34,713 bases of DNA from Spirochaetales bacterium (GTDB taxonomy: Bacteria; Spirochaetota; Spirochaetia; DAHUYW01): contig DAHVAK010000270.1 in the NCBI GenBank assembly GCA_027314665.1, positions 1-34,713 of the forward strand. The letters run 5' to 3'. Shown in pieces: positions 1-8,886 of this stretch (positions are counted from its first letter, which is position 1; every line of letters starts with the position of its first letter). A program made the translations under genes and the position numbers. Under the pieces are notes generated by a model that saw only the letters and a program-made list of their open reading frames with translations, had not been told where the DNA came from and did not search any database.

Positions 1-501
1 CGCGTCGCATCGCGCGCACAGCACCTCGGTGCGAGTCATGAAAAACGAGCGGTCGGTTTCAGTGCGCACGTTCTGCTTGGCGATCGGCTGGTAGAAGCTC
101 GGCCATCCGGTGCCCGAGTCGAACTTGTCCTTCGAGCTGAAGAGGGACTGGCCGGTCGCCGCGGAATAGTAGGTCCCTGCGGCGTGGTTGTTCCAGTATT
201 CGCCGGTAAAGGGCGCCTCGGTGCCCTGCTCCCGGAGAATGTAGTACTGCTCGCGGGTGAGGCGGGCGCGCCACTGCGCCTTGCTCAAGACGATCGGAAA
301 CCTGAAGTGCGGCCCGACCAGCTGAGGCGAGCCGGGCGAGGCATTCGCCGGGCCGAGGGATTCTGACTGCGCGGAAGTCGTCCGGACGCCCTCGGCCGAG
401 ACGGTTCCCGTACGCCCGACGACTACCGCGAAAACGACGAGCGCGCCGATGGCTATCGCACCCATCAGCCTTGCGGCATAGGGGCTTTTCTGCGTCTTCA
501 T
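1..501 (-). CDS. msrB: Peptide-methionine (R)-S-oxide reductase MsrB, exported; C-terminus cut by window edge
   Basis: This gene is absent from the ORF track because its stop lies outside the window. The minus strand reads open for 167 codons from an ATG at 501. A hydrophobic stretch at about residues 11-30 ([17 protein letters not shown]) is a signal peptide or membrane anchor, so the enzyme should act in the periplasm. The MsrB fold follows: [18 protein letters not shown], then SGTGWPSFY, then FMTRTEV. The catalytic Cys (usually in RYCxN) lies beyond the edge. MsrB enzymes normally bind zinc through two CxxC pairs. The second pair is here (CARC), but the first is replaced by SAAT, and the site of the usual resolving Cys is Thr. 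No Shine-Dalgarno is seen; the -10 lies 9 nt before the ATG, so the mRNA may be leaderless. The gene diverges from the cyclase-msrA pair. Family call is secure; zinc status is uncertain. Confidence 0.93.
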   Translation of the reverse strand, partial: MKTQKSPYAARLMGAIAIGALVVFAVVVGRTGTVSAEGVRTTSAQSESLGPANASPGSPQLVGPHFRFPIVLSKAQWRARLTREQYYILREQGTEAPFTGEYWNNHAAGTYYSAATGQSLFSSKDKFDSGTGWPSFYQPIAKQNVRTETDRSFFMTRTEVLCARCDA

Positions 502-510
502 GATGCGACT

Positions 511-543
511 ATTCTACTCGCCAATCGTCACGAAAGTGTCACG
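511..543 (-). promoter_or_regulatory. Predicted msrB promoter with activator-type direct repeat
   Basis: Reading the minus strand, the element CGTGACACTTTCGTGA (543 to 528) is followed by 11 nt and then TAGAAT (516 to 511), a good -10. No -35 hexamer is seen; the repeat occupies that place, as in promoters activated by OmpR/PhoB-type regulators. The predicted transcription start falls about 3 nt before the msrB ATG at 501. Confidence 0.6.
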
Positions 544-597
544 GGGCCCGAGAGGTTCCCGCCCCCGCAAGGTGAATCTTTCGTGATACTTTCGTGA
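528..597. promoter_or_regulatory. Inverted pair of 16-nt elements shared by msrB and the cyclase-msrA unit
   Basis: The plus strand at 582-597 reads CGTGATACTTTCGTGA. The minus strand at 543-528 reads CGTGACACTTTCGTGA, identical at 15 of 16 positions. Within each copy CGTGA occurs twice with an 11-bp period, one helical turn, which is the layout of OmpR/PhoB-family response-regulator sites. On the plus strand the repeat extends to CTTTCGTGAT twice (578-587 and 589-598). Both copies end exactly 11 nt before a -10 hexamer on their own side. The regulator is not identified and may not be in this window. Confidence 0.7.
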
Positions 598-614
598 TCG
601 TCTAGCTTTATATT
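582..614 (+). promoter_or_regulatory. Predicted promoter of the cyclase-msrA operon
   Basis: The 16-nt element at 582-597 is followed by 11 nt and then TATATT at 609-614. The -35 position is taken by the direct repeat rather than by a consensus hexamer, suggesting activator dependence. Transcription would start near 621, leaving a leader of about 25 nt that carries the GGAGGGGG ribosome site at 631-638. Confidence 0.6.
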
Positions 615-646
615 CAGGTACAAGGCTACAGGAGGGGGAGGTGCAG

Positions 647-1834
647 ATGAGCACAAAGAGCCTCGCTCGCGCAGTCGAGCGAATCGTGAAAGCGGGAGAT
701 CGTGAGCTCTATCCCGGGGCGAAGCTGGTCGCCTGGCTTGAAGGGGCGAAGGAGGCGGACCTCTATCGCATCAACACTTTCAAGGTTGCCGAGGAGCTTG
801 GGGTTGACCGCGCGCGGCTCCTGGAGACCTGCATCCGGCTCGTGGACGACAAGGCGTTCGAGCTGAATTGGGATTTCCACTGCACCGAGTGCAACGCCGT
901 CGCAGGATCTCACCGTCATCTCCAAGAGGCGACCGCGAGCGATCACTGTCCGCTCTGCAACGTCGACTTCCGCAACCAGCTCGACCGCAACGTCGAGGTG
1001 ACCTTCACCCCCTCGCCGAATCTCTACCAGGTAGGCAAGAGGTTCCTCGACGAGCAGACGCGCATCATCGTCGCGCTGCACAAGGAAAAGAAGATCCGCC
1101 TTCCCGAAATCTACGTCTCGGGGCTGGACTGCCTGCAGGTGCCCCTCTTCCGGCAGATCTTCGAGACCGAGACCCTCTCCCTGCGGGAGAGCCTGCGCAT
1201 CGGCCAAGTCTGCATCATGTTCACCGACATCAAGGGCTCGACCGCCCTCTACGATCGCTTCGGGGATTCGGCGGCCTACGGCCTGGTCAGGGATCACTTT
1301 GACCTTCTCTTTCGCAGCATCGAGGAGCACGACGGGGTAGTCGTGAAGACCATCGGGGATTCGGTGATGGCCTCCTTCAAGCGTCCCGCCGACGGAGTGG
1401 CCGCGGCGCTCGCCATCCAGGAGGCCTTCGCGGAGTTCAACCGCCGCGAGAATCTGCGCAACGAGATCCTGGTCAAGGTTGGGCTCCACGCAGGGAGCAC
1501 GATCATGGTCAACCTCAATAACCGTCTCGATTACTTCGGTCAGACCGTGAACATGGCGGCCCGCATCCAGAACACGGCCGAAGGGGGCGAGGTCGTCATC
1601 TCGGAGGCAATCCGAAGCGATCAGGATGTCGTCGAGCGGCTGAGGGGAAGGGTCGCGAATCTCACGAAGAGGCTCGTCGAGCTCAAGGGGATAAGCGGCT
1701 CTCACGCGGTGTACCGCCTCAATTTCGCCGACCGGATTGCGCGAGGCGCGGGGGAGCAGGCGCATCCGGCTCCCGGTGGCAGGGGCCAAGACGCATCGGC
1801 CCGACCCGCCGCGCTGGGCGAGAGGGCTCGATGA
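647..1834 (+). CDS. Class III adenylate/guanylate cyclase with N-terminal zinc-ribbon-like domain
   Basis: This probably makes cAMP from ATP. The C-terminal catalytic domain (about residues 185-350) holds all class III landmarks: FTDIKGS with the first metal Asp (about D194), the Lys and second metal Asp of VKTIGDSVMASF, the substrate-selecting Asp of DYFGQT, and the Asn and Arg of VNMAARIQ. Lys plus Asp at the base-selecting sites favours ATP over GTP. The first 130 residues contain a Cys4 cluster (CTEC, 18 residues, CPLC) with His residues between, like a zinc ribbon; similar N-terminal domains occur in bacterial cyclases but their ligand is unknown to me. No membrane segment is seen. I chose ATG 647 over GTG 641 because the GGAGGGGG site lies 8 nt before 647 and only 2 nt before 641. 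The stop overlaps the msrA start (ATGA), so the two are translationally coupled. Confidence 0.9.
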   Translation: MSTKSLARAVERIVKAGDRELYPGAKLVAWLEGAKEADLYRINTFKVAEELGVDRARLLETCIRLVDDKAFELNWDFHCTECNAVAGSHRHLQEATASDHCPLCNVDFRNQLDRNVEVTFTPSPNLYQVGKRFLDEQTRIIVALHKEKKIRLPEIYVSGLDCLQVPLFRQIFETETLSLRESLRIGQVCIMFTDIKGSTALYDRFGDSAAYGLVRDHFDLLFRSIEEHDGVVVKTIGDSVMASFKRPADGVAAALAIQEAFAEFNRRENLRNEILVKVGLHAGSTIMVNLNNRLDYFGQTVNMAARIQNTAEGGEVVISEAIRSDQDVVERLRGRVANLTKRLVELKGISGSHAVYRLNFADRIARGAGEQAHPAPGGRGQDASARPAALGERAR

Positions 1835-2556
1835 AAACCCTGCTGTGCGGAGCGCGGAGTGTTCTCCTCGCAGGGCTTTTCTCGGTTCTTTTCGTGGCCT
1901 GCGCCCGAGCCTCCGGGCCCTTTCCCGATGCCCCGGCCCTACCGACCCCCGCGGCGGAGAGCTCCTCTCCGCAAACCGCGGTCCTCGCCGGCGGCTGTTT
2001 CTGGGGGATGGAGGGGCTCTTCGAGCGGGTGAAGGGGGTGCTCAACGTGGTTTCGGGCTACTCCGGCGGAAGCGCCGCGACCGCCCACTACGAGATGGTG
2101 AGCACGGGCACCACCGGTCACGCCGAATCGATCGAGATCACCTATGACCCGGGGGTGGTCGGATTTGGGACGCTTCTCAAGATCTTTTTCTCGATCGCCG
2201 AGAACCCGACCGAGCTCAACTATCAAGGACCCGACTACGGCACCCAGTACCGCTCAGGCATCTTCTATCAGAGCGCGTACCAAAAGCGATTGGCCGAGGA
2301 CTATATCCGCGCCCTCGAGAGGGCGAAGTACTATTCCAAGCCGATCGTGACCGAGGTGGTTCCCCTCGAGGCCTTCTATCCGGCGGAAGCTTATCACCAG
2401 CACTTCCTCGACAAGCACCCCAACGATCCCTACATCGTGATGTGGGATATCCCCAAGCTCAAGACCCTCGCGCGGGTCTATCCGACCCTCGTCGCCGAGC
2501 GCTACCGCTCCGGAGGGCTCATCCCGGGCGACTGGCGGGGCGCCGCCGGGCTGTAG
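1831..2556 (+). CDS. msrA: Peptide-methionine (S)-S-oxide reductase MsrA, probable lipoprotein
   Basis: MsrA reduces the S-epimer of methionine sulfoxide in damaged proteins. The 241-residue product begins with a signal peptide (LLAGLFSVLFVAC) whose Cys24 could be lipidated; the lipobox FVAC is loose but fits the relaxed spirochaete pattern. A Pro/Ser-rich linker leads to the enzyme domain with the catalytic motif GGCFWG (Cys56), then GYSGG, GHAESI and YHQHFLDKHPNDPY, the last typical of exported MsrA. I see no Cys after Cys56, so no resolving Cys: the enzyme would need an outside thiol or disulfide-reductase partner, which the window does not encode. The ATG overlaps the cyclase stop. With divergent msrB it makes a complete extracytoplasmic set for both sulfoxide epimers. 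A short GC hairpin with a T run follows the stop. Confidence 0.95.
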   Translation: MKTLLCGARSVLLAGLFSVLFVACARASGPFPDAPALPTPAAESSSPQTAVLAGGCFWGMEGLFERVKGVLNVVSGYSGGSAATAHYEMVSTGTTGHAESIEITYDPGVVGFGTLLKIFFSIAENPTELNYQGPDYGTQYRSGIFYQSAYQKRLAEDYIRALERAKYYSKPIVTEVVPLEAFYPAEAYHQHFLDKHPNDPYIVMWDIPKLKTLARVYPTLVAERYRSGGLIPGDWRGAAGL

Positions 2557-2576
2557 GCGGCCGCGCGCCCCTTTTT
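2556..2576 (+). terminator. Weak intrinsic terminator after msrA
   Basis: GGCG and CGCC can pair around GCCGCG, followed by CC and five T residues (2572-2576). The stem is short, but it lies directly after the msrA stop, in the 19-nt gap before the convergent oppF end. It would act on plus-strand transcripts only. Confidence 0.4.
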
Positions 2577-3594
2577 CAGCCGACGAAGTGACAGGCGACG
2601 CGGTGGCCCGAGGCCACCTCCGTAAGCGGCGGCTTCTCCCGCCGACAGAGTTCCTGGACAAGCGGACACCTTCCCGCGAAGGGACAGCCGACCGGGAGGG
2701 AGGTGGCGCTGAAGGGGGCGCCGAGGGCGCCGCTTCGCTGGGGAAGGGGTCGATCCCATCGGGGGATCGAGTTGTAGAGGAGCTGGGAGTAGGGGTGGAG
2801 GGGGCGCTCCATGAGGTTGCGCGAGGGCGCCTCCTCCATGAGGCTCCCCCCATAGAGAACCCCGATTCGATCGGCCATGTAGGAGACGACCGTCAGGTCG
2901 TGCGCGATGAAGAGGATTGTGAGATTGAAGCGCCTCTTCAAGTCCACCAGTAGGTTGAGGATCTGCCCCTGAATGGAGACGTCGAGGGCGCTCACTACCT
3001 CGTCGCAGATGAGGGCCACCGGGCGGTAGACCAGAGCCCGGGCGAGGGAGATGCGCTGCCGCGGCCCGCCGGAGAACTCCGCCGGGCGCCGGGCGAGGTC
3101 GCCCTCGCGCAGGCCCACCGCCGCGAGGACCTCTCGCACGCGAGCCTCGAGCTCCTCGCGGCTCATCGCCCGCGGGCCGTAGGGCACCCCCGCAGTGAGG
3201 ATCCGGGAGACGCTCATGCGCGGATCCAGCGAGGCGGCGGGGTCTTGAAAGACGTACTTGACCTCGGAGCGGAAGTGACGGAGGAGCGAGGGATCGGCTC
3301 GGCTGATCTCCCAGACCTCCGGGAAACCCTCCCCGGAATGCCCGCCGCCGGGCGTGTAGACGATCCTGCCCGAGGTGTGGGGCACCAGCTGCACGATGGT
3401 GCGCGCGACCGTCGTCTTTCCCGAGCCCGACTCGCCTACCAGTCCGTAGGTCTCCCCGCGTCGGATCTCGAGGCTTACCCCGTTCACCGCCCAGACGTGA
3501 CGCCCCGCCGAGGCAAAAAGCCCCGCCTCGAGGTTGAAGACCTTCGTGACCTCGTGCAGGCGGATGAGGGCCTCATCGCCGGCCGCGCGCGGGC

Positions 3595-3598
<4 letters not shown>
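2576..3598 (-). CDS. oppF: Oligopeptide ABC transporter ATP-binding protein, OppF-type
   Basis: This is the second ATPase of a peptide importer, on the cytoplasmic face of the OppBC channel. The 340-residue protein has Walker A GESGSGKTT (about 54-62), the Q-loop in YVFQDPAASLDPR, a signature written FSGGPRQR instead of the usual LSGGQRQR, and Walker B with LICDEVVSALDVS, where the usual Pro after DE is Val. The C-terminal Opp/Dpp extension is present (GCPFAGRCP, C, CHF) with four Cys; such clusters are reported to hold an iron-sulfur centre in some OppD/DppD-type ATPases, which is only a possibility here. ATG 3598 overlaps the oppD stop (ATGA). It is the last gene of oppABCDF. Confidence 0.93.
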
Positions 3599-4786
<1,188 letters not shown>

Positions 4787-4794
<8 letters not shown>

Positions 4795-5869
4795 GGCGGC
4801 GCTCCCTCCAGTTCGGATCGAAGGCGTCGCGCAGGAGCTCGCCGAGGAAGTTGAAGGAGACCGCGACGAGGATGAGGAAGATCCCGGGGATGAAGAGCCA
4901 AGGGAAGGAGACGAGGTTCGTGAGGGTAGTCGCGTCGCGGCTGATCATGCTCCCCCAGCTCACCGCCGGGGCGGAGATCCCGAGCCCCAGGTAGGAGAGG
5001 ATGGTCTCCCCGAGGATGAAGCCGGGAATCCCCAGGGTAACGCTCACGATCAGGATCGACGAGATCTGCGGAATGATGTGCTTGAACAGGATCGGCAGGG
5101 CCGGCATCGACTCAAGCTCGGCGTTGGCGACGAAATCGTTGCGCTTCACCGCGTGGACCATCCCGCGGATCATGCGGGCGGTGCCCGGCCAGCCGACGAA
5201 GGAAAGGATCACCGTGATGAGGGCGTAGGTCTGGCCCGGGTCGAGGTTGGTGCTCAGGATCGAGCGCAGGAAGAGGATGAGGTAGAGCCCGGGGATGAGG
5301 ATGATGAACTCGCACAGGCGCATGATGAGCCAGTCCCACAGCCCTCCGAAGTAACCGGCCAGGCCCCCGAAGATGAGGGCGAGGGTGAGCGAGATCGCCA
5401 CCCCCACGAACCCGATCGTGAGGGAGATGCGCGAGCCGTAGAGGATGCGGCTGAAGATGTCGCGCCCCAAGTTGTCGGTTCCGAACAGGAAGACCGGCGA
5501 GGCCCCGCTCGCAGGATCCCTGATATAGTCGGTACCGAAGAGGTGGGTCCGCATCGGGATGAGATTCCAGAGCCTGACCTCGGGGCCGACGGCTAAGAGG
5601 CCCACGCGAGCGACCTCGCCCTTCACGCGGACATAGGTGCGCGCAACCGGATTCAGCATCACCATCGTCGCGGCCTGGGGCCCGAAGCCCAGCTTCTGCG
5701 AGTACCACACCACGTTGGGCGGCTGATCGGAGTGGCCGACGAATTGCTCATTCGGGCCGTAGGGGGCGATGAACTCGCAGAAGACCATCCCCAGGTAGAG
5801 GAGGACCAGGATGATGAAGGAGGCGAGCGCGATCGGCCTTCCGGGTAGGAGCTTCCAGAAGCGCTTCAT
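4787..5869 (-). CDS. oppC: Oligopeptide ABC transporter permease, OppC-type
   Basis: This is one half of the membrane channel of the peptide importer. The 360-residue protein starts with one membrane segment (ALASFIILVLLYLGMVFCEF), then a periplasmic stretch of about 120 residues containing HLFGTDNLGRD, a landmark of OppC/DppC proteins. Five more hydrophobic segments follow. The coupling-loop motif that contacts the ATPase shows as ELESMPALPILFKHIIPQ, and near the end comes LSYLGLGISAPAVSWGSM, also typical. ATG 5869 overlaps the oppB stop (ATGA). The periplasmic stretch is longer than in E. coli OppC. Confidence 0.93.
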
Positions 5870-6996
5870 GCCGCCGCGTACCTGATCCGCGGATCCACCA
5901 GGGCGAGTGCGATGTCGGAGATGAGCATCCCGAGGAGGATCAGGAAGCTTATGAACATGATGTTCGTCATCACGAGATTGATGTCCTTCTGGAGCACCGC
6001 TTGGTACATCAGCCGCCCGATGCCCGGATAGGAAAAGATGATCTCGAGGATAAGCGAGCCGGAGAAGAGGTCCGCAAGGAGGTTGGAGGAGCTCGTGATG
6101 AAGGGGTTCATCGTGTTGCGGAAGGCGTGGTTGAAGTAGATGCGCGGCTCGGCGATCCCCCGCGAGCGCAGGGCGACGATGTAGGGAGCCCCGAGCTGAT
6201 CGAGCATGGTGGCGCGGATGAGCCGCAAGGATCCCCCGATCCCTCCGAGGAAGGCCCCGATGAGGGGCAGGAAGATGTGGTAGAGGTAGGAGGTGAAGAA
6301 GGCGAAGGCGTTCCCGCCGAAGTCCTGGGAGGGGTAGGCGGTCACGGGAAACCAGCCGGTCGAGGCGGCGAACATCTGCAGGAGCAGGAGCATGAGGATC
6401 CCTGGAAAGGCGTTCAGGAAGAGGCTCACGAAGGCAACCGCCGGGTCGACCTTGGTTCCCGCCTTCGAGGAGAAGTAGATCCCCAGACCGAATGAAAAAA
6501 CCGTGAGGAAGACCAGCGAGATCAGGTTCAGGATTATCGAGTTTTCCATCCGCGTCGAGACGAGAAAGAGCACGGGAGCCCGGGAGATGAGCGATCGCCC
6601 GAGATCGTGCTTCACCACGACCTGGTGCAGCCAGTGAAAGTACTGCAGGTAGAAGGGGCGGTCGAGCCAGAGGCGATGCTTCGCTTCGGCGATCTGCTGG
6701 GCGGTCCAGAGGTTGTTGGTCGACTGGAAGCCCCGCATGCTCACCATCTGAGCGCGCACGTACTCGTCGACGATGTCGCCGGGAGCGAGGGACATGAGCC
6801 CGAAGACCGCCAGCCCGAGGAGAAGAAGAACCGTGATCATCGTGAGGAGGCGCCCGGTGAGGAAGGTCGCGAGGGGATGGCGCCGCCGCAAGGCAAAGAG
6901 GAGGTCGCCCGCGGCGAAAAAGGGGTTGGCCCTGAGGCCGGCAGACGGAGTAGGGGAGCCGTCCGGCTGCGAGGCGCTCGTGTGCTCTCTCGACAC
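5866..6996 (-). CDS. oppB: Oligopeptide ABC transporter permease, OppB-type
   Basis: This is the other half of the channel. It is 376 residues with a polar N-terminal tail of about 45 residues before the first membrane helix (LLTMITVLLLLGLAVFGLMSLAPGD), the usual OppB opening. At least five more helices follow. The ATPase-coupling motif reads ALRSRGIAEPRIYFNHAFRN, and LILEIIFSYPGIGRLMYQAV is a classic OppB/DppB element. The start is GTG 6996, 5 nt after the oppA stop, with AAGGA about 11 nt upstream. No downstream start would keep the first helix complete with a better site. Confidence 0.92.
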   Translation of the reverse strand: MSREHTSASQPDGSPTPSAGLRANPFFAAGDLLFALRRRHPLATFLTGRLLTMITVLLLLGLAVFGLMSLAPGDIVDEYVRAQMVSMRGFQSTNNLWTAQQIAEAKHRLWLDRPFYLQYFHWLHQVVVKHDLGRSLISRAPVLFLVSTRMENSIILNLISLVFLTVFSFGLGIYFSSKAGTKVDPAVAFVSLFLNAFPGILMLLLLQMFAASTGWFPVTAYPSQDFGGNAFAFFTSYLYHIFLPLIGAFLGGIGGSLRLIRATMLDQLGAPYIVALRSRGIAEPRIYFNHAFRNTMNPFITSSSNLLADLFSGSLILEIIFSYPGIGRLMYQAVLQKDINLVMTNIMFISFLILLGMLISDIALALVDPRIRYAAA

Positions 6997-7001
6997 CGTA
7001 T

Positions 7002-8816
7002 CTAGTCCTTTAAGTAGACATAGTTCATATCGGGAGCGCCCAAGGTGTCAACTCGGATGTTGCCCCAGCGGTTGCGGTAGGCGACGAAGGAATCGGGGTA
7101 GACGATGTACATCAGGGGGAGCTCGTCGAGGATGATGCGCTGGTAGCGGTCCCAGATCGCCTTCGCCTTGACCGCATCGAGCTCCGAGAAGCCCTTCCAG
7201 TACAGCTCGTCGATCTCGGCCTCCCACGGGGTGGCGGGCTTCGACTCGAGAGGATGCCAGAGGTGCAGGTTTCCCGAGGAGAGCCAGACGTTGCCGCCGT
7301 CAATCGGGAAGATGCTCGAGGTGAGCCCGATCAGGACCGCCTGCCAGTCGTAGGTCTTCATCAGGCCGTCGACCATCGTCTGGAAGGGAACGGCGTGGAC
7401 CCGGATCGTGATGCCGACTCGCTTCATCTCGTCGGCAAAGACGTTGGCGATATCGTTTGAGACATTGTTCTCGGCCGGGACGTCCAGATCGTACTCGACG
7501 ATGTTCCCTTCCGAGTCCTGCATGAGGCCCTCATTGTTCGGGCGAATGCCGATCTCGGCGAGGAGCTTCCGCCCGCGCGCGGGGTCGTAGGTGTACTGCT
7601 CCTTTATGGAGGGGTCGAAGAAGGGGTTGGCCCGCGCAAAGGCGTAGAGGGCCGGCTCCGCCAGCCCGCGATAGACCTCGTTGATGATCCGGCTTCGATC
7701 GAAGAAGCAGCTCATGGCCTGGCGGAACTTGGTGTTGGTGAACCACCGGACGTACTTGGGGGCGAGGTTCTTCGGGTTTTCGTTCCAGGCGATGAAGGCT
7801 GCGCTCAAGGCCGGGCCGGCGTAGTAGACCGTGTAGTCCTTCGGGCTCCTATTCACCATGTCCTCGAGGTCCTCGGGCCGCAGGGTGAAGCTGTCGAGCT
7901 CGCCGGCGAGGAACTTCAGCTTCTCGGTTTCGCGGTTGGGAACAATCTTGATGTCGATCTGATGGATGTAGGGAACCGATTGACCGTAGGCGTCCCTCTT
8001 CCAGTAGCTGGGATTGCGCACGAGGGTCACGTCGACCCCCGGATGGTAGCTGTCGATGTAGTAGGGCCCGAGCGAGGGGATGGTCTTCGGGTTCGTGTCG
8101 ACCGACCAGAGATTCAAGACCCCGTCGACCCCCTTTGCCTTCTTGAGCGGTTCGAAGACGTAGCGCGGCCCGAAGTTCATGTTGCTCGCCTCCTCGGGCT
8201 CGGCGACGATGCGCGGATAGAGGAGCTCGAAGCTGCGGTCATCGATCTTCTTGATGTCGATGTGTTTTTTGCTGCCGTCGGGCATCTGCACGAACTCGTT
8301 CGCGTAGCCCGACTGCTGAAGGGCGGGATCCCCGACGATGTCGTTGTACCAGTAGATGACGTCGTCGGAGGTGACCTTCACTCGCTTGCCCGGATCGGCA
8401 AGGGTGGTCCAGTAGAGGTCGTCCCGCAGCGTGAAGATCACCGCCATGGTGCCGGTCTTCTCGTCGACCTGGATCTCGTAGGAGGCGAGCTCCGGCTTCC
8501 ACTCCTTCGTGTAGACGTCGTAGTTGAGGAGATAGTCGTAGAGCCCGCTTACGACGGCGTCGGTCTGGGTATCCTGGTCGTGGAGGAGGTTGAAGGATTT
8601 TGGGTCGTCGGTGATATCGGTGGTCCAGGTGCTGCCGGGCTTGCCCTTTGCGTAGGGCTCGCTGCTCCCGGGCCTATCGACGGTCTTTGCAACGACGCTG
8701 TTCTGGTCCTTCTTCTGGAGGTAGGCGATCCGCTCGGTGGTGAGCTCCGGCACGGCGCTCCCGCAGGCGACAAGCGCCATCCCAGCGAGGATCCACGCCG
8801 CAACCAGTCTCTTCAT
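7002..8816 (-). CDS. oppA: Peptide-binding lipoprotein of the Opp transporter (SBP family 5)
   Basis: This protein binds peptides (possibly other solutes) in the periplasm and delivers them to OppBC. The 604-residue sequence opens with a lipoprotein signal, MKRLVAAWILAGMALVAC, giving lipid-anchored Cys18. The family-5 solute-binding fold is recognisable in WTTDITDDPKSFNLL near the start, then FTLRDDLYWTT, LGPYYIDSY and MSCFFDRSRIINEVYRG. It is longer than many OppA proteins but within range for family 5. A clear site (GGGAGGA) lies 5 nt before ATG 8816. The substrate cannot be told from sequence; family 5 also includes nickel, haem and sugar binders, but the gene order oppABCDF favours peptides. 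The final enzyme of lipoprotein acylation, Lnt, is encoded immediately upstream. Confidence 0.93.
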   Translation of the reverse strand: MKRLVAAWILAGMALVACGSAVPELTTERIAYLQKKDQNSVVAKTVDRPGSSEPYAKGKPGSTWTTDITDDPKSFNLLHDQDTQTDAVVSGLYDYLLNYDVYTKEWKPELASYEIQVDEKTGTMAVIFTLRDDLYWTTLADPGKRVKVTSDDVIYWYNDIVGDPALQQSGYANEFVQMPDGSKKHIDIKKIDDRSFELLYPRIVAEPEEASNMNFGPRYVFEPLKKAKGVDGVLNLWSVDTNPKTIPSLGPYYIDSYHPGVDVTLVRNPSYWKRDAYGQSVPYIHQIDIKIVPNRETEKLKFLAGELDSFTLRPEDLEDMVNRSPKDYTVYYAGPALSAAFIAWNENPKNLAPKYVRWFTNTKFRQAMSCFFDRSRIINEVYRGLAEPALYAFARANPFFDPSIKEQYTYDPARGRKLLAEIGIRPNNEGLMQDSEGNIVEYDLDVPAENNVSNDIANVFADEMKRVGITIRVHAVPFQTMVDGLMKTYDWQAVLIGLTSSIFPIDGGNVWLSSGNLHLWHPLESKPATPWEAEIDELYWKGFSELDAVKAKAIWDRYQRIILDELPLMYIVYPDSFVAYRNRWGNIRVDTLGAPDMNYVYLKD

Positions 8817-8842
8817 GAGTCCTCCCGCGCCCCCACACGACT

Positions 8843-8871
8843 ATTGCAGCCCGAAGCGCTCGGCGCGTCAA
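8843..8871 (-). promoter_or_regulatory. Predicted sigma70-type promoter of the opp operon
   Basis: In the 70-nt gap between lnt and oppA the minus strand reads TTGACG (8871-8866), a 17-nt spacer and TGCAAT (8848-8843). Transcription would start about 20 nt before the oppA start codon and include its ribosome site. The opp operon can therefore be made without lnt, although read-through from lnt is also possible. Confidence 0.55.
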
Positions 8872-8886
8872 GCACTGCGGCGGCGC

